Assembly (NCBI RefSeq): GCF_046614675.1
Contig: NZ_JBKKJT010000002.1
Coordinates: 1 to 64,000, forward strand
DNA from: Chryseobacterium cupriresistens
Lineage (GTDB): Bacteria > Bacteroidota > Bacteroidia > Flavobacteriales > Weeksellaceae
DNA length: 64,000 nt
Direction: 5' to 3'
The translations under genes and the position numbers were made by a program. The notes under the pieces are model-generated. The model was not told where the DNA came from. It made no database searches and saw only the letters and a program-made list of their open reading frames with translations. Of the stretch, positions 43,703 to 51,909 are shown one piece after another (positions within the stretch are counted from its first letter, which is position 1; every line of letters starts with the position of its first letter).

Positions 43703-44395
43703 CTATTTTTTCATGAATTTAAATTGATGTATCTGAAAATTCCGGGTATTTATTTTTAATATATATCCTCCGGGAACAAGTTGTGAAACATCAATCTTGG
43801 AATCAAACATTTCTGATTTTACCAGACGTCCGTCAATATTGTAAATCTGGATGGTTAGCCCATCGTCAATACCGGAAATAGTAATAAAATCAACCACAGG
43901 ATTAGGGAAGATCTGAATTTTATTTTTTGAAAGGTCTGAAGTTCCTAATGTAGTGGTCTGTACATCACCTGTCATGGTGGAGTTTACTGCAGTAAGATTT
44001 CCTCCACATTGCCCGTTAGTCATTGCTGTATTTTCAACCCAGGTTCCGATACTGTTACCGGGAGGTATCGGAACAGAATTATTACCTGTTGAGTTATAAT
44101 AAATCAGATAAGGAGTTGTAAAAGTTCCGTTTCCTTCATCACCAAGAAATTCCCATCTTGTAAGAGCATTGTTCCATTGGATTTTAAATTCACAGGTACC
44201 TAATCCACTACAATCCTGTCCGCCATCAATAGGACTGGTCATGTAGATGTTCTTACTAAAGGCATCTACTCCTGTTTTGTTAAATACATACGTATTAGGT
44301 GGGCTATCAAACAGATTGGAACATCCACTGAATGTTATTGTCTGTGTAAAAGCTGAGCTTCCTATAACAAGACATAATAAGTAAAGAATTTTCAT
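43703..44395 (-). CDS. Secreted protein with T9SS type A sorting domain
   Basis: 230 residues from the ATG at 44395 (MKILYLLCLVIGSSAFTQ), a clear signal peptide. The reading from 44443 prefixes 16 residues and overlaps the upstream gene. The body (about 20-150) has a Cys/Gly-rich part, FSGCSNLFDSPPNTYVFNKTGV and DGGQDCSGLGTCEFKIQWNN, which I cannot name. The last about 80 residues are a T9SS sorting domain (IQIFPNPVVDFITISG...VPGGYILKINTRNFQIHQFKFMKK). It follows the tail-collar gene after 5 bases, so the two are co-transcribed and may work together outside the cell. Confidence 0.85.
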   Translation of the reverse strand: MKILYLLCLVIGSSAFTQTITFSGCSNLFDSPPNTYVFNKTGVDAFSKNIYMTSPIDGGQDCSGLGTCEFKIQWNNALTRWEFLGDEGNGTFTTPYLIYYNSTGNNSVPIPPGNSIGTWVENTAMTNGQCGGNLTAVNSTMTGDVQTTTLGTSDLSKNKIQIFPNPVVDFITISGIDDGLTIQIYNIDGRLVKSEMFDSKIDVSQLVPGGYILKINTRNFQIHQFKFMKK

Positions 44396-44400
44396 AACGA

Positions 44401-44994
44401 TTAGTTTTGAGATGGATAGACTCCTGCTAATGCAATGATACATTTCAGCGTAATAAACGGAGGTCTGTTTTCATGAGGCTGGCTTCCTCCTGTGCTTCCT
44501 ACCATTGTGTTTTTCATGGTCGTATTTGCCGCTGCATCGGAATATTCTTTGTCAAGTGTTTTGGTGTCTGCCGGAAGATTATTGGTTGGAGAATTTTGAT
44601 TTCCTTCCGTTGTTACAGCATTCACGGTATGATTATGAGCCGGCATTTGTGTTACCAATAATGTTACACTCTCAGTTCCTCCGGTTTCTCCCATGGTGTA
44701 CATTGTAGGGCCGCCCGGTGCCTGTCCGTTATGAACAAGTACTCTTCCCCGCATATCAGGTAAAGCAAATGTGGTAACTCCGTTTCCTCCATAAGTGGTT
44801 CCTAACAGTGAAAAAAGTGCTTGATTTTGCGCGATGGGCAGAAGCTGCCCATTACATTCTGCCCAGTATTTTGGAGCAAAATTATAAGGTACAAAGGCTA
44901 TTTGCCCTAAAAATGGTTCTGATGCCTGTGCTTTTAGAGCGGGAACAAATGCACTGCATATCAGCAGTGTACATGCAAAAATTAAGTTTTTCAT
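44401..44994 (-). CDS. Exported tail-collar domain protein
   Basis: 197 residues with a signal peptide (MKNLIFACTLLICSAFVPALKAQ). The mature part is a phage tail-collar domain as in microcystin-dependent MdpB-like proteins: FLGQIAFVPYNFAPKYWAECNGQLLPIAQNQALFSLLGTTYGGNGVTTFALPDMRGR (written here only to about residue 85), then MPAHNHTV near 118 and the end PFITLKCIIALAGVYP. In bacteria such proteins occur alone, outside phages, with unknown use. Here there are no other phage genes nearby. It is the first gene of a two-gene operon with a T9SS cargo protein. Confidence 0.9.
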   Translation of the reverse strand: MKNLIFACTLLICSAFVPALKAQASEPFLGQIAFVPYNFAPKYWAECNGQLLPIAQNQALFSLLGTTYGGNGVTTFALPDMRGRVLVHNGQAPGGPTMYTMGETGGTESVTLLVTQMPAHNHTVNAVTTEGNQNSPTNNLPADTKTLDKEYSDAAANTTMKNTMVGSTGGSQPHENRPPFITLKCIIALAGVYPSQN

Positions 44995-45053
44995 GATAGC
45001 AAGAATTTTAAGTAGTATAAAATTAGAAAATATTTTACATAAAATGCTTGATT

Positions 45054-45087
45054 AAAAGAAAAACCTTTCGTTATATAACAAAAGGTT
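45054..45087 (-). terminator. Terminator of DUF4407 gene
   Basis: The stem AACCTTTTGTTATA paired with TATAACGAAAGGTT (minus strand, 45062-45087), followed by TTTCTTTT on the minus strand, makes a good intrinsic terminator about 80 bases after the stop. Confidence 0.8.
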
Positions 45088-45167
45088 AGATTTTATTTAT
45101 TGAAAATTGATTTATTATAGATTTTTTCTCTAATATTTAACAGCTAATAATGTATTAAATGACCATT

Positions 45168-46238
45168 TTAATGTTTAAGATTATCTTTAAAATCATCGAT
45201 TCTGAAATCAGTCAATGCATTTCCTTTTTCAATTTTTTCTTTAGAATACAGCCTGAAATCATTTTCTGTTTTTTCTAAAAGATAATCATAGGGTCCTATA
45301 TGAGAAATCAGTTTTACCAGAACCGGAGAAATCTCAAGGCAGATAAACAATCCCATGATAAAAGTGGCTGCAAGCCCAATGATGGCAGAATTCTTACCAA
45401 GTTCGTCCAAAGCCTGAAGCCTTGCTGCAAAACCATTGAATTTATCTTCAAATGTTTCTGTAGATTTTCTTTCCGTTTCCAGATTTGTGTATACCTTCGA
45501 TATTTCTTTGTCTAAATATTCCAGCCTTGGAGCCGCTTGTTTCTGATAATTTTCCAGATCAAGTCTGCGTTGCTCCTTCAGTTGCTGTTTACGTTTTGCA
45601 TTGGGACCATAGCCTTCTTTTCCACTGGTAAGTCCGGATTGCTTACCCAGAATTTCTTTCTCAAGCTCTACCGAAGCCGAATCATATGCCTGCTGATACT
45701 GAGCGATTTTTCCTGAAATCTGCTGCTTTTCTGTTTCAAAAGGACCGCTCTGCTGAAGAATTCGCCCGTTCATTTCACCCTGCAGTTGTTTTTTATTTCT
45801 TTGAATAATGGTATTCAGCTGTTTGTTGACTTCTTTTTCAAAAATTTTAAGTTCTAAAGGTTTGGAAATAATAATTCCCAGGAACGTAGCAAGGATGAGA
45901 CGCGGAATAGCCATCAGAATCTGATTCCACCATGTTCCTGTTTTTTTGATGGAAGAAACAATATAACGGTCAAGATTGAAGATCATCAGACCCCACAGGA
46001 TTCCAAATCCTACAGCCGCCCAGATATTGTCGAATACTGTATACATTGCATAGCCTGCAGACAAAGTAGCGAATACTGCAGTGAAAAGTACGATACCCCC
46101 GATACCGGAAAACTTGTTCCATTCACTCGGAGTTTTTCTTAAAATATGGATGTTCCCGCCTGAACATACCATCAGAAACTTTTGGAACCAGTTTATTGTA
46201 TGAGTCCCTTGATTTATAGTTTGTTGGTTTGTTTTCAT
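45168..46238 (-). CDS. DUF4407 membrane protein
   Basis: 356 residues from the ATG at 46238. A -7 box overlaps the apparent earlier start at 46256, so that start is rejected. Two transmembrane segments in the first half (about 50-95), a third near 125 and a fourth near 300 flank a long charged coiled-coil-like stretch (about 150-290, QLQGEMNGRILQQSGPFETEKQQISGKIAQYQQAYDSASVELEKEI... truncated here). This matches DUF4407 proteins, which are common in Bacteroidota and have no known function. Alone between terminators. Confidence 0.9.
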   Translation of the reverse strand: MKTNQQTINQGTHTINWFQKFLMVCSGGNIHILRKTPSEWNKFSGIGGIVLFTAVFATLSAGYAMYTVFDNIWAAVGFGILWGLMIFNLDRYIVSSIKKTGTWWNQILMAIPRLILATFLGIIISKPLELKIFEKEVNKQLNTIIQRNKKQLQGEMNGRILQQSGPFETEKQQISGKIAQYQQAYDSASVELEKEILGKQSGLTSGKEGYGPNAKRKQQLKEQRRLDLENYQKQAAPRLEYLDKEISKVYTNLETERKSTETFEDKFNGFAARLQALDELGKNSAIIGLAATFIMGLFICLEISPVLVKLISHIGPYDYLLEKTENDFRLYSKEKIEKGNALTDFRIDDFKDNLKH

Positions 46239-46253
46239 AACTGAAAATTTATA

Positions 46254-46261
46254 CAAAGGTA
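46254..46261 (-). promoter_or_regulatory. -7 box of DUF4407 gene
   Basis: TACCTTTG on the minus strand. It fits TAnnTTTG and sets transcription to start near 46247, which supports the ATG at 46238. Confidence 0.65.
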
Positions 46262-46390
46262 GTACTAAAAATCATACCAATGTAAAAGATAGTATTATGT
46301 TTTACCAAGTAATTGTGTTTGTTTGGGTAAAATGCTGTTTTTTAGAATGTTAAATTTTGTTTTTGAAAAATTGAAAAAAGAATGTGGAAC

Positions 46391-46945
46391 CTATTTCAAT
46401 CTGTCCGGATTTTGTTTAAGAAAGCTCTCCCATCCGGAATACGATTTCGTATCTGCTATTGTCCCGGAATTAAAATGATGACATACAGCTACGGCAAGAC
46501 CATCGGAAGCATCTAAATATTTTGTAGGAAACTCCTTTAATTTAAGAAGGTTCTGAAGCATTCCTGCTACCTGTTCCTTGCTGGCATTTCCGTTTCCGGT
46601 GATCGCCATTTTGATTTTTTTTGGAGAATATTCGGTTATAGGAATATTTCTGTAAAGACTGGCTGCCATAGCAACGCCCTGAGCACGGCCAAGTTTTAGC
46701 ATACTCTGAACGTTTTTCCCATAGAAAGGAGCTTCAAGAGCTACTTCATCAGGATGAAACTCATCAATAAGAGAAAGGGTTCTTTCAAAAATATACTTCA
46801 GCTTGGTTTCGTGATTGGGATATTTTTTCAGGATAAGTTCATGAATAGAAACCATCTCCATTTTTCCTTTTTTTACGGAGATGATACCAAATCCCATTAC
46901 CGTTGTCCCCGGGTCAATTCCTAAAATTATTTTCTCTGAAATCAT
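46391..46945 (-). CDS. ruvC: Crossover junction endodeoxyribonuclease RuvC
   Basis: 184 residues. Resolves Holliday junctions by paired nicks, with RuvAB. RNase-H-like fold: ILGIDPGTTVMGFG (first catalytic Asp near 10), VALEAPFYG (catalytic Glu near 70), and DASDGLAVAVCHH with the last Asp pair near 142-145. Length is standard. A -7 box lies immediately upstream, so the mRNA may have almost no leader. Confidence 0.96.
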   Translation of the reverse strand: MISEKIILGIDPGTTVMGFGIISVKKGKMEMVSIHELILKKYPNHETKLKYIFERTLSLIDEFHPDEVALEAPFYGKNVQSMLKLGRAQGVAMAASLYRNIPITEYSPKKIKMAITGNGNASKEQVAGMLQNLLKLKEFPTKYLDASDGLAVAVCHHFNSGTIADTKSYSGWESFLKQNPDRLK

Positions 46946-46950
46946 TGCTT

Positions 46951-46958
46951 CAAAGATA
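46951..46958 (-). promoter_or_regulatory. -7 box of ruvC (near-leaderless)
   Basis: TATCTTTG on the minus strand ends only 5 bases before the ruvC ATG at 46945. If used, the transcript is leaderless or nearly so. Confidence 0.6.
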
Positions 46959-47040
46959 GGACTTTCTATGTTTTTTTAGTGGAAAAAGTATTGGTAATGA
47001 TTTTCGTTTATGTTTAAAATTTTAATATCTTTAAATAAAA

Positions 47041-47532
47041 ATGATCATGAAAAATGTATTTAATGTATTAATTGTTCCTGTCTTTCTCTTGTTTAGCCTT
47101 AAAGAGAGAAATAATTTAGTTCAGAATAAGCATTCAGAAGCTTTTACAGCAAAGAGCGAACGGATCATTTATTTGTTTTTCAAAGCAGATAAAGATCAGT
47201 CGGGAAATGCAAAAATTACTCTCCAGAGTACTAAAATTGCAGATGGCAGATTGAAACAGATGCCTTCATTTGAAAGAAACAACATCCGTAAGGGTGATCT
47301 TGTGATTACATTAACAGGAGCTGACGGAAAAGAAATGGGTAAACAGCTGGTGAAAGATCCTTTCAATCCTGAACTGGAAGTATATGAAAAAGAGGGAATA
47401 TCCAGACATAAAGCTTCCCTTCAAAATACCGAATTCAGTGCCAGGTTTTCTTACTCTGAAAATGTACAGTCGGTAAAGATTGAAAAAGCAACTGAGGATG
47501 GTGCACAAGTAATATTCACACAAAAACTATAA
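47041..47532 (+). CDS. Exported hypothetical protein paired with M64 peptidase
   Basis: 163 residues with a signal peptide (MIMKNVFNVLIVPVFLLFSLKE-like, to about residue 18-24). A beta-rich body follows (IIYLFFKADKDQSGNAKITLQS, GDLVITLTGADGKEMGKQLV, SARFSYSENVQSVKIEKATEDGAQVIFTQKL). Not a family I can name. The 2-base gap to the M64 peptidase gene makes it the first gene of a two-gene operon, so it may be an inhibitor, chaperone or partner of that protease. Confidence 0.8.
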   Translation: MIMKNVFNVLIVPVFLLFSLKERNNLVQNKHSEAFTAKSERIIYLFFKADKDQSGNAKITLQSTKIADGRLKQMPSFERNNIRKGDLVITLTGADGKEMGKQLVKDPFNPELEVYEKEGISRHKASLQNTEFSARFSYSENVQSVKIEKATEDGAQVIFTQKL

Positions 47533-47534
47533 TC

Positions 47535-48893
47535 ATGAAAAAAACTTTATTATCCCTTTTAATAGGAAGCAGTTGTTTTGCCCAGACTTTTGAGACCGTT
47601 CCGCTATTACAAAACGGGGACAACAGTAAGCGGATTGTTATTGCAGTGTTGGGAGACGGGTTTACCGCTGCACAGCAAACTGCTTTTACAACATCGGCTC
47701 AGAATACGATCAACTATCTTTTTACGAAAAGTCCTTATACAGAATATAAGAATTACTTTAATGCCTATGCGGTAAAAGTAATTTCCACAGAATCAGGAGT
47801 AAAGCATCCCGGAACCGCAGCAGATGTTGCAGAGCCTGTAATTCCTGTAACTAATCCCAATAACTATCTTGGGTCTACTTTCGATGTAGGAGTTCACAGG
47901 TGTATATACAGCAATACTACCAATAAAGTAGGACAGGTTCTGGCTGCCAATATCCCGGACTATGATATTACTTATGTGCTGGGTAATTCTACAGAATACG
48001 GAGGTTGTGGCGGTACCTATGCTTTTGCTTCACTCAACGGTTCTTCCAATGAAATTGTAGTGCATGAACTGGGACATTCCTTTGGAAAATTGGCCGATGA
48101 ATATTGGTTTTCCGGTTCGCTGGAATCTCCCAATAAAACACAAAATTCTAATCCGGCAACGATAAAATGGAAAAACTGGGTAGGATTAAATGGGGTAGGA
48201 GTATATGCCCATGCTGAAAGCCCAAGCTGGTTCAGACCCCATCAGAGCTGTGAAATGAGATATCTTAACCAGCAGTTCTGCTCTGTGTGTAAAGAGGCAA
48301 TTATTGAAAGGATTCATACTCTGGTTTCCCCTGTGGATTCCTATACTCCGGCCAATAATACAGCCGTTGATGCTACATCCAATGTTACCTTCACTGTGAA
48401 TGAAATTCTTCCCATTCCGAACACGCTGGTTAATTCATGGAGCTTAAACGGAACGGCTCTGGGAGCAACGGGAAGTAGCATAACGATTACTCCCGGACAA
48501 CTTAACAACGGAAATAATACTTTGACATTATCGGTAGTGGATAACAATCCGCTTTTAAAAGTAGACAATCACAGTACACTCCATGTTACCAATGTTTCCT
48601 GGACTTTGAGCAAATCAACTCTTAAACTCTCAGAAGTAAAAGCGGAAGAGCGCCGTTTCAGTATTTATCCTAATCCGACAGATGGAGAATTTTTTATTAA
48701 AGGCAAACAAGGCTTTTCAAAAGATGTAAAAGTAGAAGTGTATGACACTTCAGGAAAGCTTATCCCATCCAGATTTGAACTGAATGATTCTGCAATACGG
48801 ATTAATATTAAAAACTATCCGGCAGGTACTTATCTGTTGAATGTAAAAGAAAATAAAAACCTGATCATTTCTCAGAAAATCATTAAAGAATAA
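47535..48893 (+). CDS. M64-family zinc metallopeptidase with T9SS signal
   Basis: 452 residues. Signal peptide about 1-18. The M64 (IgA-cleaving peptidase type) catalytic part (about 20-270) has VLGDGFTAAQQTAF near 35 and the zinc motif HELGHSFGKLADEY (His177, Glu178, His181, with the downstream DE of HExxHxxGxxxDE). After an Ig-like domain (about 275-350), the C-terminal about 80 residues (FSIYPNPTDGEFFIKG...PAGTYLLNVKENKNLIISQKIIKE) form a type A T9SS sorting domain. It should be secreted to or across the surface. Substrate unknown; the family is named for IgA cleavage by one member only. Confidence 0.93.
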   Translation: MKKTLLSLLIGSSCFAQTFETVPLLQNGDNSKRIVIAVLGDGFTAAQQTAFTTSAQNTINYLFTKSPYTEYKNYFNAYAVKVISTESGVKHPGTAADVAEPVIPVTNPNNYLGSTFDVGVHRCIYSNTTNKVGQVLAANIPDYDITYVLGNSTEYGGCGGTYAFASLNGSSNEIVVHELGHSFGKLADEYWFSGSLESPNKTQNSNPATIKWKNWVGLNGVGVYAHAESPSWFRPHQSCEMRYLNQQFCSVCKEAIIERIHTLVSPVDSYTPANNTAVDATSNVTFTVNEILPIPNTLVNSWSLNGTALGATGSSITITPGQLNNGNNTLTLSVVDNNPLLKVDNHSTLHVTNVSWTLSKSTLKLSEVKAEERRFSIYPNPTDGEFFIKGKQGFSKDVKVEVYDTSGKLIPSRFELNDSAIRINIKNYPAGTYLLNVKENKNLIISQKIIKE

Positions 48894-48900
48894 TTACACG

Positions 48901-48930
48901 AAACCGGCTCTGGGAGCCGGTTTTATTTTT
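48901..48930 (+). terminator. Terminator between M64 and LigT-like genes
   Basis: AAACCGGCTC/GAGCCGGTTT (48901-48910, 48914-48923), followed by TTATTTTT. It serves the convergent pair; the last bases overlap the 3' end of the next gene. Confidence 0.85.
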
Positions 48931-49447
48931 CTAGTTTTTTCTCTGCTATGGGTACCCACCGTCCGTCATGGCGAAGAAGTATTATTTTATCGACTAAGAA
49001 TTTAGTTTTGTATTCCATGTTTTCATATTTTTGCCAGGCCTTAAGATAATTTTCCCAGGCCAGATCTCTGTATCCTACAGTCATATGCGGATTAAACGAA
49101 TACTTTGTGAAATTAAAGCGCTCTTTTACCCTATGATAAAGTTCTGTTAATTGACTACTTTCTTTGGGCTGAATATAGAGGACAGGATTTTTAGGATTGG
49201 GAAAGCTTCCAAAGCCATCCAGCTCTATTTCAAAAGGTGTAATTTCTGTATTGATTTTCTGAAAAACAATGTGAATATCTTCTTCCAGTTCAATTTCTCT
49301 CGAAAAGGGAGGAAAGAGTGTAATATGTGCTTCGTTTTTCAAAGCCTTGGAATTGGCATAATTTGTTGCCAGATCCTGTTTAAAAACTTTTATTTCTTCA
49401 ATAATTTCCTGAGGAGGGTAAATGGCTATGAAGTACATTTTTTTCAT
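48923..49447 (-). CDS. 2H phosphoesterase (2'-5' RNA ligase family)
   Basis: 174 residues. Two HxTx motifs, His41-Ile-Thr-Leu and His121-Met-Thr-Val, define the 2H phosphoesterase/LigT superfamily. Members open 2',3'-cyclic phosphates or join 2'-5' bonds; the real substrate of this one is unknown. It starts 81 bases from the divergent PadR gene. Confidence 0.9.
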   Translation of the reverse strand: MKKMYFIAIYPPQEIIEEIKVFKQDLATNYANSKALKNEAHITLFPPFSREIELEEDIHIVFQKINTEITPFEIELDGFGSFPNPKNPVLYIQPKESSQLTELYHRVKERFNFTKYSFNPHMTVGYRDLAWENYLKAWQKYENMEYKTKFLVDKIILLRHDGRWVPIAEKKLEK

Positions 49448-49500
49448 ATGACAAATTAAAAGTTTTTAAATTAAATTTTAATACATAAGAAAATTATGCA

Positions 49501-49508
49501 TAAGTTTG
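49501..49508 (+). promoter_or_regulatory. -7 box of PadR operon
   Basis: TAAGTTTG fits TAnnTTTG and predicts a start of transcription near 49514. That supports the ATG at 49529 and rules out an earlier one at 49496. Confidence 0.6.
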
Positions 49509-49528
49509 TAAGGTATTTAAACCATTCT

Positions 49529-49852
49529 ATGAAAAAAAATAGTCTCTATAAGGGTACTTTACAGAATATTATTTTAAAGCTCCTTTCGAAAGAAGTGAAG
49601 ATGTATGGTTATCAGATTACCCAAAGAGCTAAAGAACTTACTTTGGGTGAACTTGAAATGACAGAAGGAGCGCTCTATCCATTGCTGCATAAATTAGAAA
49701 GCGATGGAATGATTACTTCCGAAATTCAAAAGATTAATGGGAGAGACCGGAAATATTACCTGTTGACTGAAAAAGGAAAAAAACAACAGGCAGAACAGGA
49801 AACTGAGATGAAAAGTTATTTACTCAACCTACAGACAATATTTAACATATGA
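49529..49852 (+). CDS. PadR family transcriptional regulator
   Basis: 107 residues from the ATG at 49529. A winged-helix domain with the PadR pattern: LYKGTLQNIILKLLSKEVKMYGYQI (about 6-30) and ELTLGELEMTEGALYPLLHKLESDGMITSE (about 36-65), then RDRKYYLLTEKG. These repress nearby genes and release on binding a ligand or phenolic signal. The stop overlaps the start of the next gene (ATGA at 49849-49852), so the membrane protein is its likely target. No C-terminal PadR_C domain. Confidence 0.94.
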   Translation: MKKNSLYKGTLQNIILKLLSKEVKMYGYQITQRAKELTLGELEMTEGALYPLLHKLESDGMITSEIQKINGRDRKYYLLTEKGKKQQAEQETEMKSYLLNLQTIFNI

Positions 49853-50568
49853 TGACTGAAGCACAGGAAAATAAAATTACAGATTATCTGGTGGTCCAAG
49901 AGTTGTCTCTGGATATTCTGGTAGAAATCAGAGATCATATGATCAGTCAGATTTTGGATATTCAAAGCAATGAGAATATCAATTTTGAGGACGCTTTCTT
50001 GAAGGTAAAAGAATCATGGAGCAATGAGTTTAAAATGGTTAATTATTTTTTATTTTATCCTACAAAAATTCCTTTGATTGCCAAAAGAATTATCCGGGAG
50101 AAATACAGAGGGATTTTCAAAAAATCATTGATGGTAGCTGCTCTGGCATTTGCTGTTAATCTGTTACTAATTTTTATGGCAGGAAATCAGGAAGAATATA
50201 AACTGTTTTTCCGACTTCTGAATGGTTCATTTGTAGTGACAACAATATTGATATGGATTTTTAATCACAAAATCTGGAAGTATATAAAAGCAGACTTTAA
50301 ATACAAAGGAAAATGTCTCTATACCATGTATCAGCAGAATCTTGGATTAATGGTTGTGTGTGCCAGCTCCATGACGCAGGTGGCCATAAGGAACGGGCAA
50401 CATGCCTACCAGTTTTTCAGAGAACAGAATTATGCAGATGTTGCCGGGGTTCTGGTAACCTTAATTCTTCCATTTGTATTACAGGCAGCTCTTGCTTTTG
50501 CGGTATTCAATTTTCTTGAGCATAAAAAGAATTTAGTCAAGATGCAGGAATTTCTGAAGCTCGTGTAA
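49849..50568 (+). CDS. Integral membrane protein coupled to PadR
   Basis: 239 residues. A soluble N-terminal helix bundle (about 1-85) is followed by four predicted transmembrane segments: about 100-118 (SLMVAALAFAVNLLLIF), 125-145, 170-190 and 205-225. The layout is like the PadR-linked HAAS-type membrane proteins, but I do not see a strong family signature. Overlaps the regulator gene by 4 bases. Probably the regulated partner. Confidence 0.8.
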   Translation: MMTEAQENKITDYLVVQELSLDILVEIRDHMISQILDIQSNENINFEDAFLKVKESWSNEFKMVNYFLFYPTKIPLIAKRIIREKYRGIFKKSLMVAALAFAVNLLLIFMAGNQEEYKLFFRLLNGSFVVTTILIWIFNHKIWKYIKADFKYKGKCLYTMYQQNLGLMVVCASSMTQVAIRNGQHAYQFFREQNYADVAGVLVTLILPFVLQAALAFAVFNFLEHKKNLVKMQEFLKLV

Positions 50569-50585
50569 ACAAATGGGTGCTAAAA

Positions 50586-51698
50586 CTAATGTTTTGATCG
50601 AAGTTGGTTCAGTGTATTCTCAAGATGATCAGTGATCTTTTTTACTTCAATATGAGGTCTGAAGATCGCGCCTTTTCCTCTTTCTTCATCTGCAATATTA
50701 GACAGAATAATCACAGACGTTTTGGTGTCCGGATAATAAATATTTAAAGAAGGAGAACCTTTTACATAACCACTGTGAAAATAGGAATTGGGCTGGCCGA
50801 TGTTAAGCATAATTCCGTAAGCATAACCCATTTTCCCAAAGATAGCATGGTGTCTTTCCGCACTTTTGGCCATGAAGAGCTTCAAAGTTTCGGGTTTTAG
50901 AATTTTCCCGTTGTACAGGGCATTATTCCACAAATGAAGATCCCCAATGGTAGATAGTATTCCTCCGGCAGGTGTTCCGATTTCCGACCCGCCTAATCTT
51001 TTCGGCATATTGGGAACCTCAGAGAATTTAGCAGGAGTACCAACATAAGCACTGGCAAAGTTATTTCCTTTGAAAATGTCTCCTGTTGAAGAATGGGACA
51101 TTCCTGCTTTTTTAAAAAGTTCCAATGCATTTTCATGATAGGATTTTCCGGAGACTTTTTCCACAATTTTTCCAAGTGCATTAAAACCATCGTTGGAGTA
51201 ATAGAAATCTGATCCGCTTTTAAACATCAGCTTTCCACCCATCAGGTTCAATCCTGAAGTGTGGTTTAACAGTTGGTGAATCGTAATGTTTTCATATTCT
51301 TTGATCTGAAATTCCTTCAGGTATTTTGAAGCCTTATCTGTCACATTCAGTTTTCCATGCTCCATCTGAAGTAAGATTAAAACAGCGGTAAATTGTTTGC
51401 TCACAGATCCTATCGCAAAAATGGTATTGCTGTCAATTTTAGTTTTCTTCTTAAAATCAGAATATCCGTTTTCTCTTCTGTAAAGAGGAATGGTGTCTTT
51501 AAAAACAGCAATGCTTCCATTGAAATGATACTTTTTAAAAGCAGAATCAATCTGTTGTTCCAAAAGTGTTTTCTGAAAAGCTGAGATGGTAGAGTCTATA
51601 ATTGCTTTTTTATCAACCGGGGCAATTTTTGGACCCTCAGTTGTTGTACAGGAAAATAAAAAACAGAAAAAAGACAGGAATAATAAATTTTTGATCAC
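50586..51698 (-). CDS. Class C beta-lactamase-fold serine hydrolase lipoprotein
   Basis: 370 residues. Lipobox FLFSC (Cys17). Serine-hydrolase motifs: SVSK (Ser98, Lys101), YSN near 166-168 in DFYYSNDGF, and HSGYVKG near 327 (equivalent of KTG). This is the beta-lactamase/esterase/DD-peptidase superfamily. Such lipoproteins in Bacteroidota may be esterases or peptidases; drug-hydrolysing activity cannot be told from the sequence. It stands alone on the minus strand. Confidence 0.92.
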   Translation of the reverse strand: MIKNLLFLSFFCFLFSCTTTEGPKIAPVDKKAIIDSTISAFQKTLLEQQIDSAFKKYHFNGSIAVFKDTIPLYRRENGYSDFKKKTKIDSNTIFAIGSVSKQFTAVLILLQMEHGKLNVTDKASKYLKEFQIKEYENITIHQLLNHTSGLNLMGGKLMFKSGSDFYYSNDGFNALGKIVEKVSGKSYHENALELFKKAGMSHSSTGDIFKGNNFASAYVGTPAKFSEVPNMPKRLGGSEIGTPAGGILSTIGDLHLWNNALYNGKILKPETLKLFMAKSAERHHAIFGKMGYAYGIMLNIGQPNSYFHSGYVKGSPSLNIYYPDTKTSVIILSNIADEERGKGAIFRPHIEVKKITDHLENTLNQLRSKH

Positions 51699-51909
51699 AG
51701 GTGTTGTATTTTTAAATGATGATTATACTCTTAAAGATACTAAAATATCCTGAAGAGCATTAAGAGAAGCAAATTGCGTGCTAGGATAGGCTGCTGGAAC
51801 AACTTTATATAGATTTAATCAGCTTTTGTGGAATATTTCAATGTTATGAATAAGGGTGTTGCTGAGGAAATAATACATTGAAAGAACCTGTGGAAGAAAG
51901 CTCGCAGGT

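Noticed and set aside
44401..44994. Prophage remnant signalled by the tail-collar domain
   Set aside because: No other phage gene, integrase, att repeat or change in composition nearby. The protein has a Sec signal peptide, as in the non-phage members.
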